DNA of 64,000 nt from Paraburkholderia caffeinitolerans (GTDB taxonomy: Bacteria; Pseudomonadota; Gammaproteobacteria; Burkholderiales; Burkholderiaceae), in NCBI RefSeq assembly GCF_902859945.1, contig NZ_CADIKL010000004.1, positions 186,001-250,000 on the forward strand. The letters are read 5' to 3'. The notes below the pieces were generated by a model. The model was not told the origin of the DNA, ran no database searches, and saw only the letters and a program-made list of their open reading frames with translations. Below, piece after piece: positions 20,108 through 29,144 of this stretch. Every line of letters starts with the position of its first letter. The first letter of the stretch is position 1. Made by a program: the position numbers and the translations under genes.

Positions 20108-21325
20108 TTACTTCCACAGCGCGCACTTGCTCTCCTGCTTCGTGGTGTAAGCCTGCTCGCCCGGAATCGTCTGCAAGACCTTGTAGTAGTCCCACGGCTT
20201 CTTCGATTCGGACGGCTTCTTCACCTCGACCAGATACATGTCGTGAATCAGCACGCCGTCCTGGCGGATATAGCCGTTGTTCGTGTACATGTCATTGACC
20301 TTGTTCTTCTTCAACTCCGCCATGACCTTGTCGGCATCGGTCGTGCCAGCCGCCTGCACCGCCTTCAGATACGACGTTGCCGCCGAATAATCGGCCGCCT
20401 GCAACTCGGACGGCATCTTCTTCGTCTGCTCGTAGTAGCGCTGCGCCCACTTGCGCGACGCGTCGTTCTGATCCCAGTACCAACCGGTCGTAAGCACGAG
20501 GCCCTGCGTGGTCTCGAGCCCGAGGCTATGCACGTCGGGCAGGAACATCAGCAGCGCAGCGGTCTTCATCGTCTTGTTGATGCCGAACTCCTTCGCGGCC
20601 TTGATCGCGTTGACCGTGTCGCCGCCGGCGTTCGCGAGACCGAGGATCTGCGCCTTCGACGCCTGCGCTTGCAGCAGGAACGACGAGAAGTCCGACGCCG
20701 AGAGCGGATGGCGCACCTCGCCCAGCACCTGGCCGCCGTTCGCCTTCACGACGTCCGCGGTGTTCTTCTCGAGCGACTTGCCGAACGCGTAATCGGCAGT
20801 CAGGAAGAACCAGGTCTTACCGCCCTGCTTGAGCACCGCGAGGCCCGTGCCTTTGGCGAGCGCAACCGTGTCGTAGCCGTAGTGGACCGTGTACGGCGTG
20901 CACTGCTCGTTCGTCAGCGCATCGGTGCCCGCGCCGGTGTTGATGAAAACGCGCTTCTTCTCGAGCGCAACCTGATTCATCGCCAGCGCGGTCGCCGAAT
21001 TCGTGCCGCCTAGCAGCAGATCGAGCCCGTCACGGTCGATCCACTCACGCGCCTTCGACGCCGCGATGTCCGCCTTGTTCTGATGGTCGGCGTACACGAC
21101 CTGGATCGGCTTGCCGAGCACCTTGCCGCCGAAGTCCGCCACCGCCATCTTGATGGCGGTGAGGCCGCCCGGACCGTCGTCATCCGCATAGAGGCCCGAC
21201 ATGTCGGTGATGAAGCCGATCTTCACCGCGTCGTTGGCGGCCTGCGCGGTCCCTGCGCTGAACGCCATCACGGCTGCCGAGGCGGCAAACAGGCCCGCAA
21301 GCCGCGCGAACGTGGTTTTCTTCAT
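20108..21325 (-). CDS. Periplasmic amino acid binding protein of the second liv cluster
   Basis: A 405-residue type 1 periplasmic binding protein with a clear signal peptide (residues 1 to about 29, ending GTAQA). The mature part starts ANDAVKIGFITDMSGLYADD. This differs from the two binding proteins of the first cluster and resembles the urea/short-chain amide and broad-range amino acid branch, but the ligand is not certain. AAGGAG lies seven bases before the chosen ATG. The protein lies between livF and livH of the second cluster, so it is the likely partner of those permeases. Confidence 0.9.
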   Translation of the reverse strand: MKKTTFARLAGLFAASAAVMAFSAGTAQAANDAVKIGFITDMSGLYADDDGPGGLTAIKMAVADFGGKVLGKPIQVVYADHQNKADIAASKAREWIDRDGLDLLLGGTNSATALAMNQVALEKKRVFINTGAGTDALTNEQCTPYTVHYGYDTVALAKGTGLAVLKQGGKTWFFLTADYAFGKSLEKNTADVVKANGGQVLGEVRHPLSASDFSSFLLQAQASKAQILGLANAGGDTVNAIKAAKEFGINKTMKTAALLMFLPDVHSLGLETTQGLVLTTGWYWDQNDASRKWAQRYYEQTKKMPSELQAADYSAATSYLKAVQAAGTTDADKVMAELKKNKVNDMYTNNGYIRQDGVLIHDMYLVEVKKPSESKKPWDYYKVLQTIPGEQAYTTKQESKCALWK

Positions 21326-21437
21326 TGCAGTCTCCTTCATTTGGTTGCGTTGTTATTCAGGAACACTCCATGAACACCGGAGGCAAACGAATCGCGCGGC
21401 GCGGTCCTGCGCCCGCACGCGACAAGAGAAATGGGAA

Positions 21438-22199
21438 TTAGACCCCCAAAAGATCGTGCAGCACGGGCATCTTGCCTTCGAGTTCGGCGATGCCGAAGCG
21501 CTCGACGATGCGCCCGTGCTCCATCACATAGAAACGGTCGGCGAGCGGCGCCGCGAAGCGGAAGTTCTGCTCGACCATCACGATCGTGTAGCCGCGCGAC
21601 TTCAGCGTGATGATCATGCGGGCGAGCGTCTGCACGATGACCGGCGCGAGGCCTTCGGAAATTTCGTCGAGCAGCAGCAGGTTCGCGCCGGTGCGCAGGA
21701 TGCGCGCCACGGCGAGCATCTGCTGCTCGCCGCCCGAGAGCCGCGTGCCCTGGCTGTTGCGGCGCTCCGCGAGATTCGGGAACATCGAGTAAATCTCGTC
21801 GAGCGGCATCCCCTTCGCGCCCTTCATGCCGATCGCAGGGGGCAGCAGCAGGTTTTCCTCGCACGAGAGGCTGGAGAAAATGCCGCGCTCCTCGGGGCAA
21901 TAGCCCACGCCGCAATGCGCGATGCGGTAGGTGGGCATATGGATGGTTTCGCGCCCGCCGATGCGGATCGACCCGGTGCGCCGGCCGGTGAGACCCATGA
22001 TCGCGCGCAGCGTGGTCGTACGCCCCGCGCCGTTGCGCCCGAGCAGCGTGACGACTTCGCCGCGTTTCACGGAAAAATCGACGCCGTGCAAGATGTGCGA
22101 TTCGCCATACCAGGTTTGCAGACCCGCGATTTCGAGGGCACTTTCGCCGGATGCCGTATCCACAGTCGTAACGTGTCCTTGCTCGGTCACTGTGCTCAT
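21438..22199 (-). CDS. livF: Branched-chain amino acid ABC transporter, ATPase LivF (Walker A Arg variant)
   Basis: A 253-residue LivF-type ATPase. The Walker A motif reads GRNGAGRTT at residues 54-62, so the catalytic Lys is replaced by Arg60. The signature LSGGEQQM, the Walker B LLLLDEISEGL and the switch VEQNFRFA are normal. The codon is CGT, read directly from the DNA. The ATG overlaps the livG stop by four bases (ATGA). The N-terminal 20 residues are an unusual polar extension. Confidence 0.9.
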   Translation of the reverse strand: MSTVTEQGHVTTVDTASGESALEIAGLQTWYGESHILHGVDFSVKRGEVVTLLGRNGAGRTTTLRAIMGLTGRRTGSIRIGGRETIHMPTYRIAHCGVGYCPEERGIFSSLSCEENLLLPPAIGMKGAKGMPLDEIYSMFPNLAERRNSQGTRLSGGEQQMLAVARILRTGANLLLLDEISEGLAPVIVQTLARMIITLKSRGYTIVMVEQNFRFAAPLADRFYVMEHGRIVERFGIAELEGKMPVLHDLLGV

Positions 22200-22975
22200 G
22201 CGTGCGCACCCACGAGCGCCGCGTCGGCACTGCCCATATACGCCTCAGCCACGAGCGGGTTCTTCGACACTTCCGCGTAGCTGCCCTCGGCCAGCACCTC
22301 GCCGCGCTGCAGGACCGTGATGGTGTCGGAAATGCCGGCGATCACGTTCATGTTGTGCTCGACCATCAGGATCGTCCGGCCGTTCGACACTTTCTTGATG
22401 AGCGCCGTGACGCGGTCCACGTCTTCGTGACCCATGCCCTGGGTGGGCTCGTCGAGCAGCATGAGTTCGGGCTCCATCGCGAGCGTGGTCGCGATCTCGA
22501 GCGCGCGCTTGCGTCCATAGGCAAGCTCAACGGTGGGCACATCGGCGAAATCGGTCAGGCCAACCTGAGTGAGCAGATCCATCGCGCGATCGTCGAGTTC
22601 GGCGAGCGTGCGCTCGCTCTTCCAGAAGTGATACGCGGTGCCAAGCTGGCGTTGCAGGCCGATGCGCACGTTCTGCAGCGCAGTCAAATGCGGAAACACC
22701 GCCGAAATCTGAAACGAGCGAATGATGCCGCGCCGCGCGATTTGCGCGGGCCGCTCATGCGTGATGTCGATCCCGTTGAAGACAATGCGCCCCGAACTCG
22801 GGACGAGGAATTTGGTTAGGAGATTGAAACAAGTGGTCTTGCCCGCGCCGTTCGGCCCAATGAGCGCGTGAATCGAACCGCGGCACACGCGCAGGTTCAC
22901 CCCGTTGACGGCCGTGAAACCCTTGAACTGTTTCGTGAGGCCGCGTGTCTCCAGAATCGTGTCGCCGAGAATCAT
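22196..22975 (-). CDS. livG: Branched-chain amino acid ABC transporter, ATPase LivG
   Basis: A 259-residue LivG-type ATPase with Walker A GPNGAGKTT, a signature-equivalent region LAYGRKRALEIATTL, Walker B LMLLDEPTQGMG and a C-terminal YMG. It is the first gene of the second liv cluster. GGAAGG lies about five bases before the ATG at 22975; the 77 in-frame codons further upstream look like non-coding intergenic DNA. Unlike its paired LivF, its Walker A lysine is intact. Confidence 0.92.
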   Translation of the reverse strand: MILGDTILETRGLTKQFKGFTAVNGVNLRVCRGSIHALIGPNGAGKTTCFNLLTKFLVPSSGRIVFNGIDITHERPAQIARRGIIRSFQISAVFPHLTALQNVRIGLQRQLGTAYHFWKSERTLAELDDRAMDLLTQVGLTDFADVPTVELAYGRKRALEIATTLAMEPELMLLDEPTQGMGHEDVDRVTALIKKVSNGRTILMVEHNMNVIAGISDTITVLQRGEVLAEGSYAEVSKNPLVAEAYMGSADAALVGAHA

Positions 22976-23298
22976 GTCCCCTTCCACGCGAAGTAAGGCG
23001 TAACACTTCAATCGTTCGTGCTGGGCCGTGCGCAACTTTGCACTGCGCGCCATGTTTGGGCGCGCGTCTGCCAGCTCTCTCATTCCGCGACATTGTCTCG
23101 CCAATGATGCAGCGCAATCATTGGGATTTGCACTTACGGGTGAGCAACACGGTCCATATGCGCTCAAAGCGAAACTTGACGACAAATCGCAGCATGAAGA
23201 CATCATGATGACGTCAACTTGAAAACACCGCGATTACGCGTAAGACGTGCCAAAGCACTTGCGCGGCGCAAGTCCTGGATAGTGATCCGAAACGCGCT
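22976..23298. other. Upstream region of the second liv cluster, with inverted repeat
   Basis: This 323-base gap holds no gene. At 23101-23124 there is a perfect inverted repeat CCAATGAT-N8-ATCATTGG, 126 bases before the livG start, which could be an operator. No strong sigma-70 promoter was recognised. Confidence 0.5.
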
Positions 23299-25005
23299 TC
23301 AAGCAGGCGTCGCGGACGCGCTCACCTCATTGCGCACGTTCGCGGGCGCGGTTGCGCGACGGTCTTCGCGCAACATCTGCGCGGCGCGCTCGGCAATCAT
23401 CAACGTGGGCGAATTCGTGTTGCCCGAGGTGATGATCGGCATCACCGATGCATCCACGACACGCAAGCCCTGCACGCCGCGCACGCGCAAACGCGCATCG
23501 ACCACGGCGTCGGCATCGTCGGCGCGGCCCATGCGGCAGGTGCCCACCGGATGGAAGATTGTCGTGCCCACGTTGCCGGCTGCCTCGCGCAGTTGCGCTT
23601 CGCTCTGGAAGGCGGGCCCAGGCAGAATTTCCTCGGGTCGATAACCCGCGAGCGCGGCCGAAGCCGCAATGCGGCGCGTAAGGCGCATGGCATTCGCGGC
23701 CACGCGCAAGTCCTCCTCGGTCGACAGATAATTCGGCGCAATCACGGGCGCGTCCTCGGGATTGGCCGACGCCGCATGAATGCTGCCGCGCGACGTAGGC
23801 TGCAAATTGCAGACCGATGCCGTGAATGCGTTGAAGCGATGCAGCGGCTCGCCGAAGCGATCGAGCGAGAGCGGCTGCACGTGATACTGGAGGTCGGGAC
23901 GCGTCCTGCTCGCATCCGACTTCGCGAACGCGCCGAGCTGCGAAGGCGCCATCGACATCGGCCCGCTCTGGAACAGCGCGTACTCCATGCCGATCATCAG
24001 CTTGCCCCACCAGTGCGCGGAGGCCGTGTTGAGCGTGCGCACGCCGTTCACGCGAAACGCCATGCGCAGTTGCAGATGGTCCTGAAGGTTCTCGCCCACG
24101 CCGCGCAGGTCCTGCACGACGCCCACCCCAAGCCGCGCGAGCCGCGCCGCATCGCCCACGCCGGAGCGCTCCAGCAGTTGCGGCGAGTTCACCGCGCCTG
24201 CGCTCAGGATGACTTCACACCGCGCTCGTGCGAAATACGCGACATCGCCCCGATATTCCACGCCCACGCAACGCGTGCCTTCGAAGACCACGCGCTCGGT
24301 GAGCGCTCCTGTGACCACGGTGAGATTGGGCCGCTTCATGGCTGCCCGCAGGAAAGCCTTCGAGGTGTTCCAGCGCACGCCGTGCTTCTGGTTCACCTCG
24401 AAATAGCCGACGCCGCCGTTTGGGCCACCGCTGTCGCCGCGGTTGAAATCGTCGGTGGCGGGAATGCCCTGTTCCTGCGCGGCTTGCGCGAACGATTCGA
24501 GAATCTGCCACTTCAAGCGTTGCTTCTCGACGCGCCATTCGCCGCCTGCGCCGTGATACGCATTTGCGCCGCCGTGATGATCCTCGCTGCCGCGAAACAC
24601 GGGCAGCACCGCATCCCACGACCAGCCCGAGTCGCCGGTCACGCGCGCCCATTCGTCGTAGTCCTCGCGCTGGCCGCGCATGTAGATCATGCCGTTGATC
24701 GACGACGATCCACCGAGCACGCGCCCTCGCGGATACGACAGCGCCCGGCCGTTGAGGCCTTCCTCCGCAACGGTTTTGTAGAGCCAGTCCGTGCGCGGAT
24801 TACCGATGCAGTACAAGTAGCCAACCGGAATGTGGATCCAGTGATAGTCGTCCTTGCCGCCCGCCTCGATCAGCAGCACCGAAACATCGGGGTCTTGCGT
24901 GAGGCGGTTGGCGAGCACGCAGCCCGCCGTGCCAGCGCCGACGATCACGTAATCGAATTCGCCTTCCAGGCGGCGCGTGGGTGCGTCGCGTCCTTGCGTG
25001 GCCAT
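23299..25005 (-). CDS. GMC-family FAD-dependent oxidoreductase (choline dehydrogenase-like)
   Basis: A 568-residue glucose-methanol-choline oxidoreductase. The N-terminal FAD-binding motif YVIVGAGTAGCVLANRL is at about residues 20-36. GMC signatures include GRVLGGSSSINGMIYMRG and SAGAVNSPQLLERSGVG. The C-terminal segment HPVGTCRMG carries the catalytic His, and a second His/Asn pair lies in GNTNSPTLMIAERAA. The start at 25005 has AAGGAG eight bases upstream; a further 110 in-frame codons run into the divergent LysR gene and were rejected. The alcohol oxidised is unknown. The neighbouring LysR gene is its likely regulator. Confidence 0.9.
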   Translation of the reverse strand: MATQGRDAPTRRLEGEFDYVIVGAGTAGCVLANRLTQDPDVSVLLIEAGGKDDYHWIHIPVGYLYCIGNPRTDWLYKTVAEEGLNGRALSYPRGRVLGGSSSINGMIYMRGQREDYDEWARVTGDSGWSWDAVLPVFRGSEDHHGGANAYHGAGGEWRVEKQRLKWQILESFAQAAQEQGIPATDDFNRGDSGGPNGGVGYFEVNQKHGVRWNTSKAFLRAAMKRPNLTVVTGALTERVVFEGTRCVGVEYRGDVAYFARARCEVILSAGAVNSPQLLERSGVGDAARLARLGVGVVQDLRGVGENLQDHLQLRMAFRVNGVRTLNTASAHWWGKLMIGMEYALFQSGPMSMAPSQLGAFAKSDASRTRPDLQYHVQPLSLDRFGEPLHRFNAFTASVCNLQPTSRGSIHAASANPEDAPVIAPNYLSTEEDLRVAANAMRLTRRIAASAALAGYRPEEILPGPAFQSEAQLREAAGNVGTTIFHPVGTCRMGRADDADAVVDARLRVRGVQGLRVVDASVMPIITSGNTNSPTLMIAERAAQMLREDRRATAPANVRNEVSASATPA

Positions 25006-25134
25006 GGCTGGGTCTCCTTTTGTACTTGCTGTGCTCGCAACGCCTGTTCTGTGCCAATTAGCGTAATCGCGCGAGGCATCGGCGATCCAATGATTAATCC
25101 TCAACAGAGATATAAGGCGAGTTAATATCAGCGC

Positions 25135-26022
25135 ATGGACCTGACCTTGTTGCGCGCATTCGTGACGGTCGCGCGAGAGGGCAATCTCACGCGCGCGGCC
25201 ACGCATCTGCATCTGACCCAGCCGGCCGTGAGCCTGCAGATCAAGCATTTGCAGGAGACGCTCGGCGTCACGCTCTTCACCCGCACCTCGCATGGCCTTG
25301 TGCTCACACGCGACGGCCAGGCGTTGCTGCCGCACGCCGAGCGCGCGCTAGCCGCCGCCGGCGATGTGCAGCGCGCCGCCGCCGCGCTGCGCCACGAGGT
25401 GCGCGGGCGGCTGCGCATCGGCACCATCCTCGACCCCGCATTCCTGCGCCTCGGCGGCTTCCTGCGCCAGCTGGTGGAAACCTGGCCGCAGATCGAGACG
25501 GCCCTGCGTCACGGCATGTCAGGCTGGGTGCTCGACCAGGTGCGCGCCCGCGAACTGGACGTGGGCTATTACATCGGCCAGCCCGCCCCGGACCCCGATA
25601 CCTTCCACACGCTAACGCTCACGCAATTTCAGTACCGCGTGCTCGCGCCCGCCGGCTGGAAAGACCGCGTCAAAGGTGCGCGTGACTGGCGCGCGCTCGC
25701 GGCCCTGCCCTGGATCTGGACGCCACCCGCGTCGGCGCACAACCGGCTGCTTACGGGGCTCTTCGAAGCCGCGCACGCCAAGCCCGTGAAAGTCGCCGAG
25801 GTCGACCAGGAGCCGTCGATGCTCGATCTCGTGAAGTCGGGCGTGGGGCTCTCGCTCGCCCGCGACGCCACCGCGATCGCCGAAGCGCACGCGCATGCGC
25901 TCACCATCGTCGAAGGCGTGACGGTGCCCACTGAGCTCACTTTCATCACGCTCGCCGCGCGCCGCGACGAGCCCACTATCGCGGCTGCGCTCAAGGCCAT
26001 CGAAACGCAATGGGCGATATGA
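25135..26022 (+). CDS. LysR-family transcriptional regulator
   Basis: A 295-residue LysR-type regulator with an N-terminal winged helix-turn-helix (MDLTLLRAFVTVAREGNLTRAATHLHLTQPAVSLQIKHLQE region, residues 1-60) and a C-terminal periplasmic-binding-like effector domain. It is divergent from the GMC oxidoreductase with 129 bases between starts, the standard layout for a LysR protein that controls its divergent neighbour. The gap contains AT-rich segments with T-N11-A spacing (for example around 25092-25130), but no single binding site can be fixed. Confidence 0.9.
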   Translation: MDLTLLRAFVTVAREGNLTRAATHLHLTQPAVSLQIKHLQETLGVTLFTRTSHGLVLTRDGQALLPHAERALAAAGDVQRAAAALRHEVRGRLRIGTILDPAFLRLGGFLRQLVETWPQIETALRHGMSGWVLDQVRARELDVGYYIGQPAPDPDTFHTLTLTQFQYRVLAPAGWKDRVKGARDWRALAALPWIWTPPASAHNRLLTGLFEAAHAKPVKVAEVDQEPSMLDLVKSGVGLSLARDATAIAEAHAHALTIVEGVTVPTELTFITLAARRDEPTIAAALKAIETQWAI

Positions 26023-26228
26023 GCCGCGCTCATGAACCTGCGCGCGTCAGGGGTGGGTAAAAAAGCGGGTGTAACGGCGCGGTCACACAAGTTTTGCTAG
26101 ATTCGCAATTCGCTCCGCGTTTTGCGCGCCCTACCTGGCTGATGCACCCGATGGCGCGCGAATGCAGGCATGGAGGCGCGGCGCGTTCCGGGCCTCGTCC
26201 ATCGTTCCCCGTTCCACAGGAGCTGTGC

Positions 26229-26756
26229 ATGGCCCGCAACATCGAAATCAAAGCCCGCGCCCGTCATTTCGACGCGTTGCGCGAACGCGCCGCCCAACTC
26301 GCGCCCGATGCGCCGTTGATTTTTCGCCAGCTCGATTCTTTCTACGACGTGCCGCGCGGCCGCCTGAAGCTGCGCCAGTTCGACGACGGCACGCCGCCCG
26401 AGCTGATCTTCTATCAACGCGACGACCGTGACGGCCCGAAGGCTTCGTACTACACACGCAGCCCGGTCACCAATGCCGAGGCGATGCACTCGCTGCTCGC
26501 CACGGCGCTTACGACGCGCGGCATCGTTTCGAAGGAGCGTCACGTGTATCTGGCGGGCCGCACGCGCATCCATCTGGACCGCGTGGATGGCCTCGGCGAC
26601 TTCGTCGAGCTCGAAGTGGTGCTCGGCCCCGAGGACGACGAGCAAGGCGGCGAAGCCGAAGCGCACGCGATGTTCAAACAGCTCGGCGTGGATGAGAGCG
26701 ATCTGGTGGCCGTGGCCTATGTCGATCTGCTCAACGCGTCGGCCGTAGCGGCCTGA
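26229..26756 (+). CDS. CYTH-domain protein (class IV adenylate cyclase / triphosphatase fold)
   Basis: A 175-residue protein covering a whole CYTH (triphosphate tunnel) domain. The fold is recognised by the N-terminal IEIKAR strand, the FYDVPRGRLKLRQ block, the YYTRSP strand, KERHVYL, TRIHLDRVDGLGDFVELE with its Asp/Glu-rich end, and the C-terminal SDLVAVAYVDLL. The diagnostic ExExK motif is NIEIK here, so its first Glu is Asn4. Whether it makes cAMP, hydrolyses a triphosphate or neither cannot be told. AGGAG lies seven bases upstream of the chosen ATG; the longer in-frame upstream reading is rejected. Confidence 0.85.
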   Translation: MARNIEIKARARHFDALRERAAQLAPDAPLIFRQLDSFYDVPRGRLKLRQFDDGTPPELIFYQRDDRDGPKASYYTRSPVTNAEAMHSLLATALTTRGIVSKERHVYLAGRTRIHLDRVDGLGDFVELEVVLGPEDDEQGGEAEAHAMFKQLGVDESDLVAVAYVDLLNASAVAA

Positions 26757-26790
26757 GCAGCCTGCGGCGCCTGCCTTAAAGTCGTCGGAC

Positions 26791-27282
26791 TCAGGGCGCC
26801 GCCGCGCCGGGCTCCAGATGCCCGAGCGGCAGCGGACCATTGCGCTTGAACGTCGTGAGCACGATGTTCGAGCGCACGCTGTCCACGCCGGGCACCCTCA
26901 TCAGCTTCTTCATCACGAACGACGACAGCGCGTTCAGATCCGGCGCCACGATGCGCAGCAAATAGTCGGCGTCGCCCACCACGGCGTGGCATTCGAGCAC
27001 CTCCGGCAGCACGTCGATCTGCTGCTGGAATTGCTCGATGATCGAATCCCCGTGGTGCTTCAATTTCAGGCTCGTGAACGCCGTCACGCCCAGGCCGAGC
27101 TTTTCGGGGCGCAGTACGACGCGATAGCCGTCGATCACCCCCGACGCCTCCAGCCGCTGCAGCCGCCTGCCGATCTGCGAAGGCGAAAGCGGCACCTGCT
27201 CGCCCAGTTGCTGATGCGTGGCGCGACCGAAGCGCTGCAAAACGTCGAGCAGCGCGAGGTCGAAATGATCGAGTTCGAGCAT
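26791..27282 (-). CDS. Lrp/AsnC-family transcriptional regulator
   Basis: A 163-residue Lrp/AsnC regulator: an N-terminal helix-turn-helix (residues about 3-55, including LSPSQIGRRLQRLEASGVI) and a C-terminal RAM ligand domain (VVGDADYLLRIVAPDLNAL). It is divergent from phhA with 141 bases between, and Lrp-type regulators next to phhA are known to control phenylalanine hydroxylase in other proteobacteria, so that role is likely here. The ATG at 27282 is preferred; GGAA lies about nine bases upstream, while the ATG at 27297 has no Shine-Dalgarno. Confidence 0.9.
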   Translation of the reverse strand: MLELDHFDLALLDVLQRFGRATHQQLGEQVPLSPSQIGRRLQRLEASGVIDGYRVVLRPEKLGLGVTAFTSLKLKHHGDSIIEQFQQQIDVLPEVLECHAVVGDADYLLRIVAPDLNALSSFVMKKLMRVPGVDSVRSNIVLTTFKRNGPLPLGHLEPGAAAP

Positions 27283-27423
27283 GAAAAAATTCCGCATTTA
27301 TTGATGTATTGATGCTCGATTATTGCATATTAATTCCGATACACACCTTGAATGCGCGCATGCCGCGCCCACTCCGCTCTACACTTGCGTACTAACCCGC
27401 ATTTTTATCGGAGCACTACGAAC

Positions 27424-28332
27424 ATGGCTGCCGCCGCCACCGCGAAGCTGCAAGAGCAGTTCGACGCGGGCCTCACGACCCGTCCCGACTTCACCATCGA
27501 CCAGCCGCTCGAACGCTACGGCGCGGTCGATCACGCGGTTTGGGAGCAGCTCTACCGGCGGCAGATGGCGTTGCTCGAAGGCCGCGCCTGCGAAGCGTTT
27601 ATCGAAGGCGCGCAACGCATCGGCCTGAACGTGGCGCACGTGCCCATATTCGATGCCGTGAGCGAACGGCTGATGGCCGCCACCGGCTGGCGCATCGTGG
27701 CGGTGCCAGGGCTTGTGCCCGAGCGCATCTTCTTCGAGCATCTGGCTCACCGCCGCTTTCCGGTCACATGGTGGATGCGCCGTCCCGATCAGCTCGATTA
27801 CCTGCAGGAGCCGGACTGCTTTCACGATCTGTTCGGCCACGTGCCGCTGCTAACGGACCCCGTTTTCGCCGATGCGATCCACGCCTACGGGCGCGCCGCG
27901 CTCGCCGTGGACGAATGCGCGCTACCGCTGCTCGCGCGCCTCTATTGGTACACAGTGGAATTCGGCCTCATCCGTGATACAAGCGGCGAAGCCAGCGCGC
28001 CGCAGGGCGTAAAGATCTACGGTGCGGGCATCGTGTCGAGCAAGGGCGAATCGCTCTACAGCGTGGAAAGCGCCGCACCCAACCGGCTGGCCTTCGACCT
28101 CGAGCGCGTGTTGCGCACGCGTTATCGCATCGACACGTTTCAGAAGACCTATTTCGTGATCGACTCGTTCGCGCAGCTGTTCGACGCGCTCGGCGCGGGC
28201 ATTGCCGCGCGTCTCGCTCATCCCGCACCGCTCATCGCCGCCGCGCCTTACGCCGCCGGCGACGTGCTGCACAGCGACACGATCTACACGCGCGGCACAC
28301 GTGAAGGCTGGCTCGACGACGGCGACGTCTGA
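27424..28332 (+). CDS. phhA: Phenylalanine-4-hydroxylase
   Basis: PhhA converts phenylalanine to tyrosine using oxygen, Fe(II) and tetrahydropterin. The 302-residue protein has the family iron-binding triad: His134 and His139 in [10 protein letters not shown], and Glu179 in [10 protein letters not shown]. The monomeric bacterial catalytic domain is complete and there is no regulatory ACT domain. GGAG lies 11 bases before the ATG. The cofactor-recycling enzyme PhhB follows at 139 bases, and the divergent Lrp gene is the probable regulator. Confidence 0.97.
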   Translation: MAAAATAKLQEQFDAGLTTRPDFTIDQPLERYGAVDHAVWEQLYRRQMALLEGRACEAFIEGAQRIGLNVAHVPIFDAVSERLMAATGWRIVAVPGLVPERIFFEHLAHRRFPVTWWMRRPDQLDYLQEPDCFHDLFGHVPLLTDPVFADAIHAYGRAALAVDECALPLLARLYWYTVEFGLIRDTSGEASAPQGVKIYGAGIVSSKGESLYSVESAAPNRLAFDLERVLRTRYRIDTFQKTYFVIDSFAQLFDALGAGIAARLAHPAPLIAAAPYAAGDVLHSDTIYTRGTREGWLDDGDV

Positions 28333-28471
28333 GCGCCATCCGACCGGACGCGCGAATTGCCACACCCACTACCCGGCTAGCTCGCACGGGTTGCGCATCC
28401 GTGAAAAAATGGCTAATCGGCCTGGCGCGTTTGCCGGGCCCGGAATACACCCAGCACAGACAGGTGCCACG

Positions 28472-28783
28472 ATGATCAATCGACTCACGTCCGAAGAGCG
28501 CGCCACGCAGCTCGCCGAACTGCGCGGCTGGGATGCCGTCGCGGGCCGCGACGCCATCCAGCGTCATTTCCGTTTCGCCGACTTCAACGAAGCCTTCGGC
28601 TTCATGACGCGCGTGGCGATCAAGGCGCAGGAAATGAACCACCATCCCGAATGGTTCAACGTCTACAACCGCGTGGAAATCACGCTTTCGACCCATGAGG
28701 CCGACGGCCTCACCACGCGCGACATCCAGCTCGCGCGCTTCATCGATTCGATCGCGCCCGGCCCCCTCGCCGCTTCGGCCTGA
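28472..28783 (+). CDS. phhB: 4a-hydroxytetrahydrobiopterin dehydratase (pterin-4a-carbinolamine dehydratase)
   Basis: PhhB dehydrates the 4a-hydroxypterin made by PhhA so the cofactor can be re-reduced. The 103-residue protein contains the family core [38 protein letters not shown] in overview, with the catalytic His pair in NHHPEW (about residues 55-60). It is preceded by AGGTG six bases before the ATG. The order phhA-phhB with an adjacent regulator is common in pseudomonads and Burkholderiaceae. Confidence 0.96.
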   Translation: MINRLTSEERATQLAELRGWDAVAGRDAIQRHFRFADFNEAFGFMTRVAIKAQEMNHHPEWFNVYNRVEITLSTHEADGLTTRDIQLARFIDSIAPGPLAASA

Positions 28784-29144
28784 ATGAAGATCGCGTAAAC
28801 GCTTTGCGTGCGTCGCGCGTTAGATGGAAACCCGCACGACGCACAGCACGCACAAGCGCTGCAATGAAAGCATAATGCAGGGTATCAGGCGTCCAAACCT
28901 TCAGCTTTGAAGGCCATTTTTGAAGAATACGTAAGACTCCCAGGCAGCCCTTGCATGGGGTCTAAACGTTCCGGTGAGAAGACGTTCTGACGCTGTACAA
29001 TCAGCAGCGCATACGGTCTGGAACGTGCTTCCTGACCCAACGACAACGCGAGTTCGTCGCCGCTCGAAGGCGAGCAGTTGCGCCAGAAGTCGAAACGCGA
29101 ACTGCGTGCGTAAGTGCTAAACCCATTGTATTTGAGCGAATCCC
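28784..29144. other. Intergenic stretch before the response regulator gene
   Basis: These 361 bases contain no convincing gene. The part 28900-29010 is comparatively AT-rich and includes a TACAAT hexamer at 28995-29000, which could be a -10 element for the two-component genes, but no matching -35 was found. ACGTTC occurs twice (28966 and 28982), too little to call an operator. Confidence 0.5.

Noticed and set aside
23299..25335. Longer GMC start at 25335
   Set aside because: The added 110 residues overlap the divergent LysR gene and look non-coding; the ATG at 25005 has a good Shine-Dalgarno.
28945..28965. Possible fourth copy of the 28-nt repeat (CCTTGCATGGGG)
   Set aside because: Only about 11-12 consecutive bases match and the rest of the unit is absent. 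This is not more than chance would allow.
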